Shown here piece after piece: positions 6,382 through 14,700 of a stretch of 24,889 bases of DNA. Position numbers and translations under genes: made by a program. The DNA comes from JAZDKP01 sp043802925 (lineage in GTDB: Bacteria > Fibrobacterota > OXYB2-FULL-49-7 > JAEUSG01), in the NCBI GenBank assembly GCA_043802925.1, contig JAZDKP010000233.1, positions 1-24,889 on the forward strand. The letters are read 5' to 3'. Numbering within the stretch: position 1 is the first letter of the stretch; every line of letters starts with the position of its first letter. The notes beneath the pieces are model-generated. The model did not search any database. It saw nothing but the letters and a program-made list of their open reading frames with translations, and was not told the DNA's origin.

Positions 6382-7634
6382 TGCGAATGGCACGGCTTAT
6401 ACCATCACTCCTCCTTTTTCCGGCGCTGCTCTGTGCCCAACCCGAAGGGCTCTTCATTGAAAGCACAGCACAGGGAGCGGTCAAAATCAACATCGCGATC
6501 AAGCCTTTTTCACCCAAAACCCCGGGGCTGACGCAAAAACCTGCGGACCTGCCCTGGAAGGTCATCGCAAATGACCTCGCACTCTCGGGCCGGTTCACGG
6601 TCACCGAAACCGCATCCACGGACACCGCGCTCTTCCGTTCAAAAAACATAGCCGTGTACATCGACGGCCTCTACGACTTCCACGAAGGCAAGGTCATTCT
6701 CGACGGCCTGCTCTATGACGCCCTGTCCGGAAACCTCATCGTGGCCAAGCAGTACTCCGTGGAGGAAGGACGGGTCCGCCGCGCCGCGCACCTCTTTTCG
6801 GACGAGGTGGTGTACCGGCTTTTTGGCGATAAGGGCATCGCATCAACGCGCCTCGTGTGCGTTGAGAAGGCGGGCAAGGCCAAGGAAATAAGCATCGTTG
6901 ATTACGACGGGGCCGGCAAAACACGGGTCACAAACAACGGCTGGCTCAACCTCACCCCGGCCTGGTCGCCCGACGGCAAGGGCGTTGTCTACACCTCTTA
7001 CCGGCAGCAAACGCCCGCGCTCTATGTCACCTGGATTTACACGGGCAAAACCGACCGGCTGACAAAGAACAACCGCCTCAACTTTGCGCCTGTGTGGAAC
7101 GGCGTGGAGGACAAAATCGCCTTTGCCTCGTCCATGAACGGCGACTGCGCGGTCTATACCATGGAAAAGGACGGCTCGGGCTTAAAGCGGCTCACCTTCC
7201 ACGCGGCCCTCGAATCGTCGCCCAGCTTCTCACCCAACGGCTACGAAATCGCCTATACCTCGGATCGCACCGGCAACCCGCAGATTTATATTATGGACAA
7301 CGAGGGAACCGGCACGCGACGCCTTACCTATGAGGGAAAATACAACGATGCCCCCTCCTGGTCACCCAAAGGCGACCGTATCGCCTACATGTCCATGGCC
7401 GACGGCCGGTTCGACATCTATACCATCGCCATCGACGGCACGGACGCCAAACGGCTGACAAAGGACGCGGGCAACAACGAGCACCCGAGCTATTCGCCCG
7501 ACGGGCGGCTCCTCGTCTTCTCGTCCACGCGCGCCGGGGGCACGGACCTCTATCTTATAAGCGAGGACGGCGGGGACCCGGTGCGTATCACCTTCAGCGG
7601 CAACCTCGATTCGCCCGAGTGGTCCAAGTATTAA
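6381..7634 (+). CDS. tolB: Periplasmic TolB beta-propeller protein
   Basis: The 417-residue protein matches TolB in length and plan. It has a signal peptide (MRMARLIPSLLLFPALLCA, cleavage near residue 19), an N-terminal TolB domain (about 20-155, including LALSGRFTVTE) and a six-bladed propeller made of PD40/WD-like repeats (about 160-417). Those repeats show the recurring SWSPDG, SYSPDG and IAYTSDRTGNPQIYIMD patterns. A GGAG lies 7 nt before the ATG, which overlaps the preceding stop by one base. An ATG two codons further (6387) is an alternative start. TolB normally contacts Pal and colicins at the outer membrane, but no pal gene follows here; cpoB comes next after 43 nt. Confidence 0.95.
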   Translation: MRMARLIPSLLLFPALLCAQPEGLFIESTAQGAVKINIAIKPFSPKTPGLTQKPADLPWKVIANDLALSGRFTVTETASTDTALFRSKNIAVYIDGLYDFHEGKVILDGLLYDALSGNLIVAKQYSVEEGRVRRAAHLFSDEVVYRLFGDKGIASTRLVCVEKAGKAKEISIVDYDGAGKTRVTNNGWLNLTPAWSPDGKGVVYTSYRQQTPALYVTWIYTGKTDRLTKNNRLNFAPVWNGVEDKIAFASSMNGDCAVYTMEKDGSGLKRLTFHAALESSPSFSPNGYEIAYTSDRTGNPQIYIMDNEGTGTRRLTYEGKYNDAPSWSPKGDRIAYMSMADGRFDIYTIAIDGTDAKRLTKDAGNNEHPSYSPDGRLLVFSSTRAGGTDLYLISEDGGDPVRITFSGNLDSPEWSKY

Positions 7635-7677
7635 CCGGATGAGAAACGCACATTAAACCTTAGATGAAGGTACGCAC

Positions 7678-8436
7678 ATGAAAAAGATAGCGATTGTTCT
7701 TTCCGCCCTTCTCCTCACGGGTTGCGCCGGAAAAGTGGCGCTCATTGACCGCGCGGAGTGGGACCGCCAGAAAGCCGAACAGGAGGCCCTGAAGTCCAAC
7801 CTCCGCGGCCTCGAGGCGCAGATGGAAAAGCAGGGCGCGGCCCAGGACCAGCAGCTGCGGCTGCTCAAGGCGGACCTGACCCTCCTGCTGACGGACATCA
7901 ACCACAGCATGGCCAGGCTTTCGGGCCAGCTCGAGGAGAACAAGTACGACCTCAAGTCCCTGAGCAAGACAACAGAAAAGCTGTCCGAACGAAAAATCTT
8001 CATCAAGTCGGGCGCTCCGGGCGATTCGGGCCGGCCCGCGGACTCCACGGTCGTAGTGGAGGACAAACTCGACGTGCAGAAGCTCTTCCAGATTGCGCGT
8101 CGCGACTTTAACGCGCGCGAGTACGACCGGGCAAAAAAGGAGTTCGCAGAAATACTGCTCAAATACCCGAAGGATGAAACGGCCGACGACTGTGTCTTCT
8201 GGATCGGTGAATGCCTTTATGTCACCAAACTCTACAAAGAAGCGATTACCGAATACCAGCGCGTCACCACCGGCTATCCGCAGGGCGACATGGTGCCCGG
8301 CGCGCTGTTCAAGTCAGGGTTGTGCTACCAGAAGCTGAACGATACGACGTCAATGAAGAAGGTCTGGAACGATCTTATTGCCCGGTTTCCCTATTCGGAC
8401 GAGGCCATGCAGGCCAAGTCGCGGCTGGCGCAATAA
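7678..8436 (+). CDS. cpoB: CpoB/YbgF-like Tol-associated lipoprotein
   Basis: The 252-residue protein has a lipoprotein signal with lipobox LLTGC (acylated C16). A long coiled coil follows (about 25-105, rich in Glu, Gln, Lys and Leu heptads), then a variable linker and C-terminal tetratricopeptide repeats (about 125-250; FNAREYDRAKKEFAEILLKYP, then TKLYKEAITEYQRVTTGYP). This is the CpoB/YbgF plan. E. coli CpoB is periplasmic and soluble, so the lipid anchor is a difference seen in other phyla too. GAAGG precedes the ATG. It is the last gene of the tol operon and is followed by a strong terminator. In E. coli CpoB coordinates the Tol system with PBP1B during division; that role is inferred here. 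Confidence 0.88.
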   Translation: MKKIAIVLSALLLTGCAGKVALIDRAEWDRQKAEQEALKSNLRGLEAQMEKQGAAQDQQLRLLKADLTLLLTDINHSMARLSGQLEENKYDLKSLSKTTEKLSERKIFIKSGAPGDSGRPADSTVVVEDKLDVQKLFQIARRDFNAREYDRAKKEFAEILLKYPKDETADDCVFWIGECLYVTKLYKEAITEYQRVTTGYPQGDMVPGALFKSGLCYQKLNDTTSMKKVWNDLIARFPYSDEAMQAKSRLAQ

Positions 8437-8449
8437 CTCACCCCCCTTT

Positions 8450-8488
8450 CCCCCCTCTCTAACGCGGCGTTAGAGAGGGGGGCTTTTG
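8450..8488 (+). terminator. Intrinsic terminator of the tol operon
   Basis: A 16-bp perfect inverted repeat (8450-8465 and 8467-8482; arms CCCCCCTCTCTAACGC and its complement) is followed by CTTTTGT. It starts 13 nt after the cpoB stop. Confidence 0.88.
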
Positions 8489-8553
8489 TATAAGCCCCCA
8501 GTCAAACACCTCCAGGTAGTGTAAACATAAATCAGGACGCGACCTTTTATAGA

Positions 8554-9237
8554 TTATTGTACAAACAGCCCCGGGTAGGCGCCCTTCAGAATGTTCCGCA
8601 GTCTATCAAGGTTGATTTCATTGACATCCGCAAACGTCTCCTGCCAGACGATGCGGGTGATATCAAGCACCTCGCTCTGGTCTTCGGGAAGCGCCAGTAA
8701 CGCGAATCGAAAGTCTGCGAGATGGCGCTGCGCGGTCTCCGGGGAAGCGGGGCGCGTCTGTTCAAGGCCGGAAAGGCTTTGTGTCATAAGACCCGCTGCG
8801 AGCAAAGCGCAAAGCCGTGTATGGCGCGGGGCGCCAGTATACGCGCGCAACGAATCGAGGAGACCGGCCTGGCCGGCGCCCCCTTTTGGCAGGGCCGGCA
8901 TCAGGAGCCCGAGCGCCTGTGCCACAGCCGCGGGCGAGGCCGCCTTCTGCAGGTCCATCAAAAGCGCCAGCCGCACCCCCCCTTTCAGTTCCGCTGCAGT
9001 ATAGTCGGTCCGGTGAGTGTACTGGAAAACGCGTTCAAGTGCGGCCGGGTTGAAGGCCTTGAGCGAAGGCTTGATGTGCTTCTGGTAGTATTTCCTGACA
9101 GCCGCATCACCGGCCTCACCGGACACAAGCGTGTAAAATTCCGTCACGGCTTTTTCCGAGAGCGGCGCTTTTTTGACACAGCCCGCGAAGAGCGCAAGCG
9201 CAAGCACGGCCAGTATAATTCCATTAACGCCCTTCAT
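8554..9237 (-). CDS. Lipoprotein of unknown function
   Basis: The 227-residue product has a lipoprotein signal peptide ending in the lipobox LFAGC (C20). The remainder is predominantly helical and alanine/leucine-rich (KGGVRLALLMDLQKAASPAAV, LAAGLMTQSLSGLEQ), with no membrane helix and no catalytic motif I can recognise. Its ATG lies 14 nt inside the 3' end of the butyrate kinase gene on the same strand, preceded by GAAGG, so the two are translationally coupled. A role linked to butyrate kinase is not evident; the overlap may only reflect compact gene packing. It ends near the tol operon terminator, convergent with cpoB. Confidence 0.78.
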   Translation of the reverse strand: MKGVNGIILAVLALALFAGCVKKAPLSEKAVTEFYTLVSGEAGDAAVRKYYQKHIKPSLKAFNPAALERVFQYTHRTDYTAAELKGGVRLALLMDLQKAASPAAVAQALGLLMPALPKGGAGQAGLLDSLRAYTGAPRHTRLCALLAAGLMTQSLSGLEQTRPASPETAQRHLADFRFALLALPEDQSEVLDITRIVWQETFADVNEINLDRLRNILKGAYPGLFVQ

Positions 9238-10306
9238 AGACCTTCACTTTCTCCTGTCCCATAAGCGCCCGGAGGCAGCCCAGGGCCAGGGCGCGCATTT
9301 CGTTTTCACCGGGATAGACAGTGACCCCGGTGTTGAGCCCCTTCAAAAAACCAGTCACAATATCGGTCATCCAACGGCTTTTGGCAAGGCCGCCGGTGAG
9401 GATGACCTGGTTCACGGTCTCGCCGCGGAACGCGGGCCAAAGCGAACTGATTTCGCGTGCGATGCGGTAGGCCATGGCCCGTCCCGCACGCTCCGCCTCA
9501 GCGTCGCCCGAAAGGATGCGGCGCTCGACTTCGCGAAAGTCCGCGGTGCCAAGGAGCGACATAAGGCCGCCCTGTCCCTTGACTTTCTTTTTCATTTCCG
9601 CATACGTATACCGGCCAGAGAAGCACATATCAAGGAGCGCGGACAGGGGCAGGGTACCGCTGCGTTCGGGGGAAAAGGGGCCTTCACCCGAGAGCGCGTC
9701 ATTGACGTCCGCGTAACGGCCCTTACGGTGCGCACCCACACTGATGCCGCCGCCGAGATGCGCCACCACAAGGTTGAGCGCGTCGTACACGGTCCCCTGT
9801 TCGACCGCGTACCGCTTGGCGCTCGCCACCTGGCTGAGCGCGTGAGAGATGACCTTGCGCCGGACCTCCTTCAGCCCCGTGATTTTACAGTAGTCATCGA
9901 CCTCGTCCACGACCGGCGGGTCCACGATGTAGCAGGGCATGCCGTACCGGCGGCTGAGTTCGAGCGCAATGAGCCCACCCACGTTGGCCGCATGCTCGCC
10001 CTGGACGCCGGCCTTGAGGTCCGCGGCCATGGCATCATTGATGGCATACACCCCGGTCTGCACCGGGTGAATAAGCCCCCCGCGCGAAACCACGGCCGCG
10101 AACCCGGAAAGGTCCGCCACACCTTTGGCTCGCAGCGTATCCAGTATGGTGTTTTTCCTGAAGTCAAGCTGGTCCGTGACGCGCACGAACTTGAGCAGTT
10201 CCGCGTGCGGGTGCGGGAGGTCTTCGGTGAAAATTTCCCGGTCATCCTCGTACAGGCTTATCTTTGTGGAGGTCGAACCCGGGTTGATGGCAAGAATTTT
10301 GTACAT
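9224..10306 (-). CDS. buk: Butyrate kinase
   Basis: The 360-residue protein belongs to the ASKHA acetokinase family and would convert butyryl-phosphate (or isobutyryl-phosphate) plus ADP to butyrate plus ATP. The N-terminal phosphate-1 motif reads ILAINPGSTSTKISLYEDD. Typical butyrate kinase segments follow: VVSRGGLIHPVQTGVYAIND, the metal/substrate region VVAHLGGGISVGAHRKGRYADVND, and the adenosine motif VILTGGLAKSRWM. Length matches the family (about 355-360; acetate kinases are about 400). No phosphotransbutyrylase gene is adjacent. There is no Shine-Dalgarno; a -10-like TATATT/TATTAT sits 9-11 nt before the ATG. Its likely metabolic partner is IcmF, encoded nearby at 11733-14942. Confidence 0.93.
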   Translation of the reverse strand: MYKILAINPGSTSTKISLYEDDREIFTEDLPHPHAELLKFVRVTDQLDFRKNTILDTLRAKGVADLSGFAAVVSRGGLIHPVQTGVYAINDAMAADLKAGVQGEHAANVGGLIALELSRRYGMPCYIVDPPVVDEVDDYCKITGLKEVRRKVISHALSQVASAKRYAVEQGTVYDALNLVVAHLGGGISVGAHRKGRYADVNDALSGEGPFSPERSGTLPLSALLDMCFSGRYTYAEMKKKVKGQGGLMSLLGTADFREVERRILSGDAEAERAGRAMAYRIAREISSLWPAFRGETVNQVILTGGLAKSRWMTDIVTGFLKGLNTGVTVYPGENEMRALALGCLRALMGQEKVKVYEGR

Positions 10307-10317
10307 CGTCTAGGAAT

Positions 10318-10347
10318 AATATATCCATTCACCGCCCGCTAATTCAA
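10318..10347 (-). promoter_or_regulatory. Candidate promoter of buk
   Basis: TTGAAT (10342-10347) and TATATT (10318-10323) on the minus strand are 18 nt apart. The -10 element ends 11 nt before the ATG, so the leader would be only a few nucleotides. Confidence 0.45.
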
Positions 10348-10468
10348 AAAATTCTTGTAAGGCAAAAAGTACCCTTCTAACTTCCCTCTTAACCCGTTTT
10401 AGTTACTTCAAGTTCTTCCAACCTATTGTATTTAAACGTATTAACCATTGTCGATTAAGCTGATAAAA

Positions 10469-10484
10469 TGGCATGTCCCTTGCA
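10469..10484 (+). promoter_or_regulatory. Consensus sigma-54 promoter
   Basis: TGGCATG-N4-TTGCA matches the sigma-54 consensus, with GG (10470-10471) and GC (10482-10483) exactly 10 nt apart. The predicted start is about 10495, only 4 nt before the ATG at 10499, implying an almost leaderless sigma-54 transcript. Confidence 0.75.
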
Positions 10485-10498
10485 TTCTAATAGCAGCC

Positions 10499-11044
10499 AT
10501 GTCTATAAACCAAATCGGGCTTAATCCATCGGTTGTCAGCCAGGCCTATAACCGGGCCCTGGTTTTTGACCAGATGAAGAAAAAAGATGACGCACCAACA
10601 GGCCCCGAAGCCATTGCTCCGGCGCCGAATCCTTCCGTTGAAGTGCAGTATCTCGAAGGCCCGCCAAAGGAAAAGCCCAAACCCAACACGGTTCCTTTCA
10701 AACCGGGCTTCATGTTCGAATACGGTCAAGGTACGGACAAGGGGCCGGTCGCGGTCAGCATCACGGAGAAGGAAAAGGTGACCGTGGACTTGAAGGAGGA
10801 TGCGGACGCGGACACGCGGAAAAAGACCATCCGTTCGCTCGTTCACCTTGCACTCAAAAAAATCGACCGCGACGGATTCAACGGCATGCTCGAACAGGGA
10901 AAGATGACCCCCGACGGTGTGAAGGGCGAGCTTTCGATGATGGGACTGAAGCCGGAAATCCCGTTCGGCCTCGGCGACAATTCGTATTATTTCAACGCGC
11001 GCGAACGGCTGTCAGCCTACAAGCCGCTGGATATTAAGGGATAA
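10499..11044 (+). CDS. Unrecognised cytoplasmic protein under sigma-54 control
   Basis: The 181-residue product is not recognised. It has no signal peptide or membrane segment. The N-terminus (SINQIGLNPSVVSQAYN) is followed by a charged and proline-rich stretch (about 25-75, PAPNPSVEVQYLEGPPKEKPKPN) and a more folded C-terminal half (VAVSITEKEKVTVDLKEDADADTR, then a helical LVHLALKKIDRDGFNGMLEQG). An in-frame TTG at 10448 lies upstream of the sigma-54 promoter (10469-10484), so the ATG is preferred. There is no Shine-Dalgarno. A link to motility is possible because sigma-54 often drives flagellar genes and flgM and flagellin lie in the window, but that is inference. Confidence 0.78.
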   Translation: MSINQIGLNPSVVSQAYNRALVFDQMKKKDDAPTGPEAIAPAPNPSVEVQYLEGPPKEKPKPNTVPFKPGFMFEYGQGTDKGPVAVSITEKEKVTVDLKEDADADTRKKTIRSLVHLALKKIDRDGFNGMLEQGKMTPDGVKGELSMMGLKPEIPFGLGDNSYYFNARERLSAYKPLDIKG

Positions 11045-11070
11045 AACTCGCCTGCCAGGAACAAAATACG

Positions 11071-11343
11071 TCAGATATTGACGCGTTGTTTGCGTTTGGT
11101 GTCAAAAGTCGGTCGATTAACAATTCCCAATAGCCCATCGATGGACAGGTCCTCGTCCAGTAGCGGCCAATGGATGCCGTAGCCACTGGCGGATATCTCA
11201 AATACATTCCGGGCAGCATCATCAGCTTTAAGCAGGCAAGGTGATATTGAAGCCAGTTCGAAGACATGCCTGCGCCCATCAATAGTGATGGAAAGCTTAC
11301 CGGAAGCGATTTTCACATCTTTCACGGCATGTATCGGCTTCAT
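11071..11343 (-). CDS. DUF2442 domain protein
   Basis: The 90-residue protein has the layout of DUF2442: an N-terminal strand pair (VKIASGKLSITIDGRRHVFEL), a central LLKADDAAR helix start, and the characteristic GYGIHWPLLDEDLSIDGLL ending. Its ATG overlaps the upstream DUF4160 gene by 4 nt (ATGA) and is preceded by AAAGGTG. DUF2442 proteins are commonly encoded next to DUF4160 proteins in small two-gene units that resemble toxin-antitoxin modules; biochemical function is not established. It ends 26 nt from the convergent gene at 10499-11044. Confidence 0.82.
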   Translation of the reverse strand: MKPIHAVKDVKIASGKLSITIDGRRHVFELASISPCLLKADDAARNVFEISASGYGIHWPLLDEDLSIDGLLGIVNRPTFDTKRKQRVNI

Positions 11344-11597
11344 TTTCTGACACCTTTCTTAAAGGCTTCCCATTCTTTTTCAATAAGTTCGAAATATGTA
11401 TAAATGATTTTCTTAACCTGTCGTTGATCCCGGTTGTTCATTCTAAATGAAAAGGCCTCTTCAACAGAGAACTGTTCTTTGACAATCCAGTATTTTGCTT
11501 CCTTTTCCCCTTTTTTACAATGGATATGTATCGGCTCGTTACGTTCATTGGCATAAAAATAAAACCGCCATCCATTGATCAATAATACTGTCGGCAT
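11340..11597 (-). CDS. DUF4160 domain protein
   Basis: The 85-residue protein matches DUF4160: a short N-terminal PTVLLINGWRFYFYANERNEPIHIHC core with the hallmark EPIHIHC, followed by a strand and a basic helical tail. It precedes and overlaps the DUF2442 gene by 4 nt. There is no Shine-Dalgarno; TATATT sits 10 nt before the ATG, with TGGAAA 17 nt further upstream. The pair is AT-richer than the neighbouring metabolic genes, consistent with a mobile accessory module. Confidence 0.82.
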   Translation of the reverse strand: MPTVLLINGWRFYFYANERNEPIHIHCKKGEKEAKYWIVKEQFSVEEAFSFRMNNRDQRQVKKIIYTYFELIEKEWEAFKKGVRK

Positions 11598-11607
11598 GCT
11601 TGATATA

Positions 11608-11636
11608 AATATAGGTTCTTAAAGCATTATTTTCCA
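11608..11636 (-). promoter_or_regulatory. Candidate promoter of the DUF4160/DUF2442 pair
   Basis: TGGAAA (11631-11636) and TATATT (11608-11613) on the minus strand are 17 nt apart. The -10 element ends 10 nt before the ATG at 11597. Confidence 0.4.
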
Positions 11637-11662
11637 TCTTTTTACGAGTAAAGATAATCTCT

Positions 11663-11700
11663 AAACAAAACCCCTTTCTCCGGTCCTCTAGAGAAGGGGG
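11663..11700 (-). terminator. Intrinsic terminator after icmF
   Basis: On the minus strand CCCCTTCTC (11691-11699) pairs with GAGAAAGGGG (11671-11680) with one bulged base, and TTTTGTTT follows (11663-11670). It lies about 35 nt after the icmF stop. Confidence 0.7.
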
Positions 11701-11708
11701 GGGGGGGG
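11696..11708 (+). repeat. Homopolymer run of 13 G
   Basis: Thirteen consecutive G residues lie between icmF and its terminator stem. It is non-coding and may be length-variable or partly a sequencing artefact. Confidence 0.8.
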
Positions 11709-11732
11709 AACGGAGGATGAGGCGGGGGTAAG

Positions 11733-14700
11733 TTACAGATTCCTTCGATACTGCCCACCGAGTTCGAGCAGCACGGCCACAATCTTACCAAGCGATGCGA
11801 CCCGCACCGTGTTCAGCAGCTCCTCAAACACGTTCCCGCCGCTGATGACCACAATGCGCAGCCGTTTGAGCGCGGCCACGGACGCTTCCGCATGCGCTGC
11901 ATCAAACGCCCGCAGGACCTCGAGCTGGCTTTCCTTTTCATCGGGCGCGGCGCGCCGGACCTCCATCCGATCGTACACGGCCGCGTTTTCGCTGCGGACG
12001 AATGTGTTGATACCCACGATGGGAAGGGCGCCGCTCTGCTTGCGCTCCTCGTAATAGAGCGATTCCTCCTGGATGCGGCCGCGCTGGTACTGCTTTTCCA
12101 TGGCGCCCAGAACGCCGCCGCGCGCGGCGATGCGGTCAAACTCCGCGAGCACGGCCTCCTCCACAAGGCCGGTGAGCTCCTCAAAGACAAAGGCGCCCTG
12201 CATGGGGTTTTCGTTTCCCGAAAGGCCGAACTCGCGCGACACGATGAGCTGGATGGCCATGGCGCGCCGCACCGATTCCTCGGTGGGCGTGGTGATCGCC
12301 TCGTCGCAGGCGTTGGTGTGAAGCGAATTGCAGTTGTCGTTGAATGCGATAAGCGCCTGCAGCGTGGTCCGGATGTCGTTTAAATCAATTTCGTGCGCGT
12401 GCAACGAGCGGCCCGAGGTCTGGATGTGATACTTGAGTTTCTGGCATTTTTCGCCGGCCCCGTAGCGGTCGCGCAGCACCACGGCCCAGATACGGCGCGC
12501 CACGCGGCCCAGCACCGTGTATTCCGGATCAAGCCCATTGCTGAAGAAAAACGAGAGGTTGGTGGCAAAGTCGTCGATGCAAAGCCCGAGCGAGAGAAAA
12601 TACTCGACATAGTGGAAACCGTTGGCGAGTGTGAAAGCAAGCTGCGTGACCGGGTTGGCCCCGGCCTCGGCAATGTGGTAGCCGCTGATGCTGAGCGAGT
12701 AGAACTTCCGGATTCGGTGGGCCGCAAAGTAGCGCTGCACGTCGCCAATCATCCGCAGCGCAAAGTCAATGGAGAAGATGCAGGTGTTCTGGCTCTGGTC
12801 CTCCTTGAGGATGTCGGCCTGCACGGTCCCGCGGAGCCGGCGAAAGAGGTCAAGCGTTTCGTCCCCGGTGAGCGGCGCCCCTTTTTTCTCCGCAGCCTGG
12901 TCCACCGCGGTCATGAAGTACAGGGCGAGGAGAACAGGCGCGGGTCCGTTGATGGTCATGGAGACCGAAGTCATGGGGTCCGCGAGGTCAAAACCCCGGA
13001 AGAGCCGCTTCATGTCGTCCAGCGTGCTCACGCTGACGCCGCTCTCGCCGATTTTACCGAAGATGTCGGGCCGGGACTCGGGGTTGCCGCCGTAGAGCGT
13101 AATGGGGTCGAAAGCGATGGAGAGACGGCGTGAGGAGTCGTTTTTGCAGAGGAAATGGAGCCGGTGGTTGGTCTTTTCGGGTGTGCCCTCCCCCGCAAAC
13201 TGGCGCTTGGGGTCCTCGAAGGTGCTCCGGAACGGGAAGACGCCCGCAGTAAAGGGAAAACGGCCGGGCAGGTTTTCGAAATAGAGGAAACGGACGAGGT
13301 CGCCCCAGGCCCGGAAAGCAGGCAGCGCCACCTTGGACAGGCGGAGCCCCGATAACGTGAGGTGAAAGGTGGGCAACTGGACATCGCGCGACGAGATCCG
13401 GTAAGCGATGGTGTCGGCCGTATAGGACGCGCGGACCTTGTCCCAGTTTTCGATCAGGAGGCGCGTTTCGGGCGAGAGCGCCTCCCAGGCTTTTTCGGAA
13501 GCAACGCGGACCTCGGTCACGGCCGGCGAATCCTTGGGCAAGCTGTCAATGGCGCGGCGGAGGACGTAGCACTCCTCCGCGCGGGCGGATTCCCGGAGGG
13601 CATGCGCGCGGTACCGGCGCACCGTGGCCGCGATGTCCGAAAGCGCGTTCCCCGCGGTCTGGACGCAGCCGGAAAAATCCTTGTGCCCATCACACAAAAG
13701 CAGGGCCTCGGCCGCGGGGTCCACGGAAAAAGCGGCCCCTTTGGCGCGTACCGCGGAAAGAAGGGCGCGGAAAAGGGCGTTCACACCCGGGTGGTTGAAC
13801 GCGTTGGCTTCGGTGGCAAAGAGCGGCAAGTTCATTTTAAAAAGAGCGCCGGGACCGGGCGCGGGCACGGACAGTCCGCGGCTCCGGACGTGGTGGAGCG
13901 TAATCTCGCGAAAAGCGTCCTCCGCGCCCGGCTTGCAGCACTTGTTGAGCGCAACAAAATCGGCGAGGTCGAGCATGTCGATTTTTTCGAGCTGGCTCGG
14001 GGCGCCGAATTCGCCGGTCATGACGTAGAGCGTGCAGTCGCTGAGCGCTTTGACAGCATGGTCGCGCTGGCCGATGCCCGCGGTCTCAACGAGAATGAGG
14101 TGGAAACCGGCGCTTTTGAGCAGGCGCACCGCGTCCGCCGCGGCCGCGCTGACCTCGGAGTCGCTGTTGCGCGTGGCGAGGCTGCGCATGTAAACACGGT
14201 CGTGGTAGATGGAATTCATCCGGATGCGGTCACCGAGCAAGGCGCCGCCCGTGGTGCTCTTGGTGGGGTCCACGGCCAGCACTGCGATGGTGATATCGGG
14301 CGAAACCTTGAGAAAGCGGTGGATGAGTTCGTCGGTGAGCGAACTTTTGCCGCTGCCGCCCGTGCCCGTGATGCCCACGACCACGCCGCGGCACGGACGG
14401 AACGCGGCGCGCAGGCGTTCAGCCGCCGCGGGGTCCGCGGCCGCGTCCTCGAGGACCGTGATGCCGCGGGCCAGGGCCCCCTTCTGCAGGGGGGAGGCCG
14501 GCGGCATGACCAAAGAAGCCGTGGGGCGCCGCTTGCGCCCGATGCGGGCGAGGATATCGTCCACAACGCCGTTTAAGCCAAGCCGCTTGCCCTCGTCCGC
14601 ATGGTAGAGGCGCTCCACGCCGTAATCCTCGAGCCCTTTGATTTCGGAGGGCAGGATGACACCCCCGCCGCCCCCGAAAAGGAGCACGCCGCGCGCGTCC

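Noticed and set aside
9173..10342. Long plus-strand open frame opposite butyrate kinase (about 389 codons)
   Set aside because: It is a mirror of buk with no recognisable domain or start signal.
10433..10457. Possible sigma-28 promoter (TAAACGTA then GTCGATTA)
   Set aside because: The spacer is 9 nt, three shorter than the two convincing sigma-28 sites in this window, and a far better sigma-54 site lies just downstream.
13362..14576. Long plus-strand open frame opposite icmF (about 404 codons)
   Set aside because: It is antisense to a clearly conserved gene. The translation is low-complexity and rich in Arg, Gly and Ala, as expected from GC-rich codon bias on the other strand.
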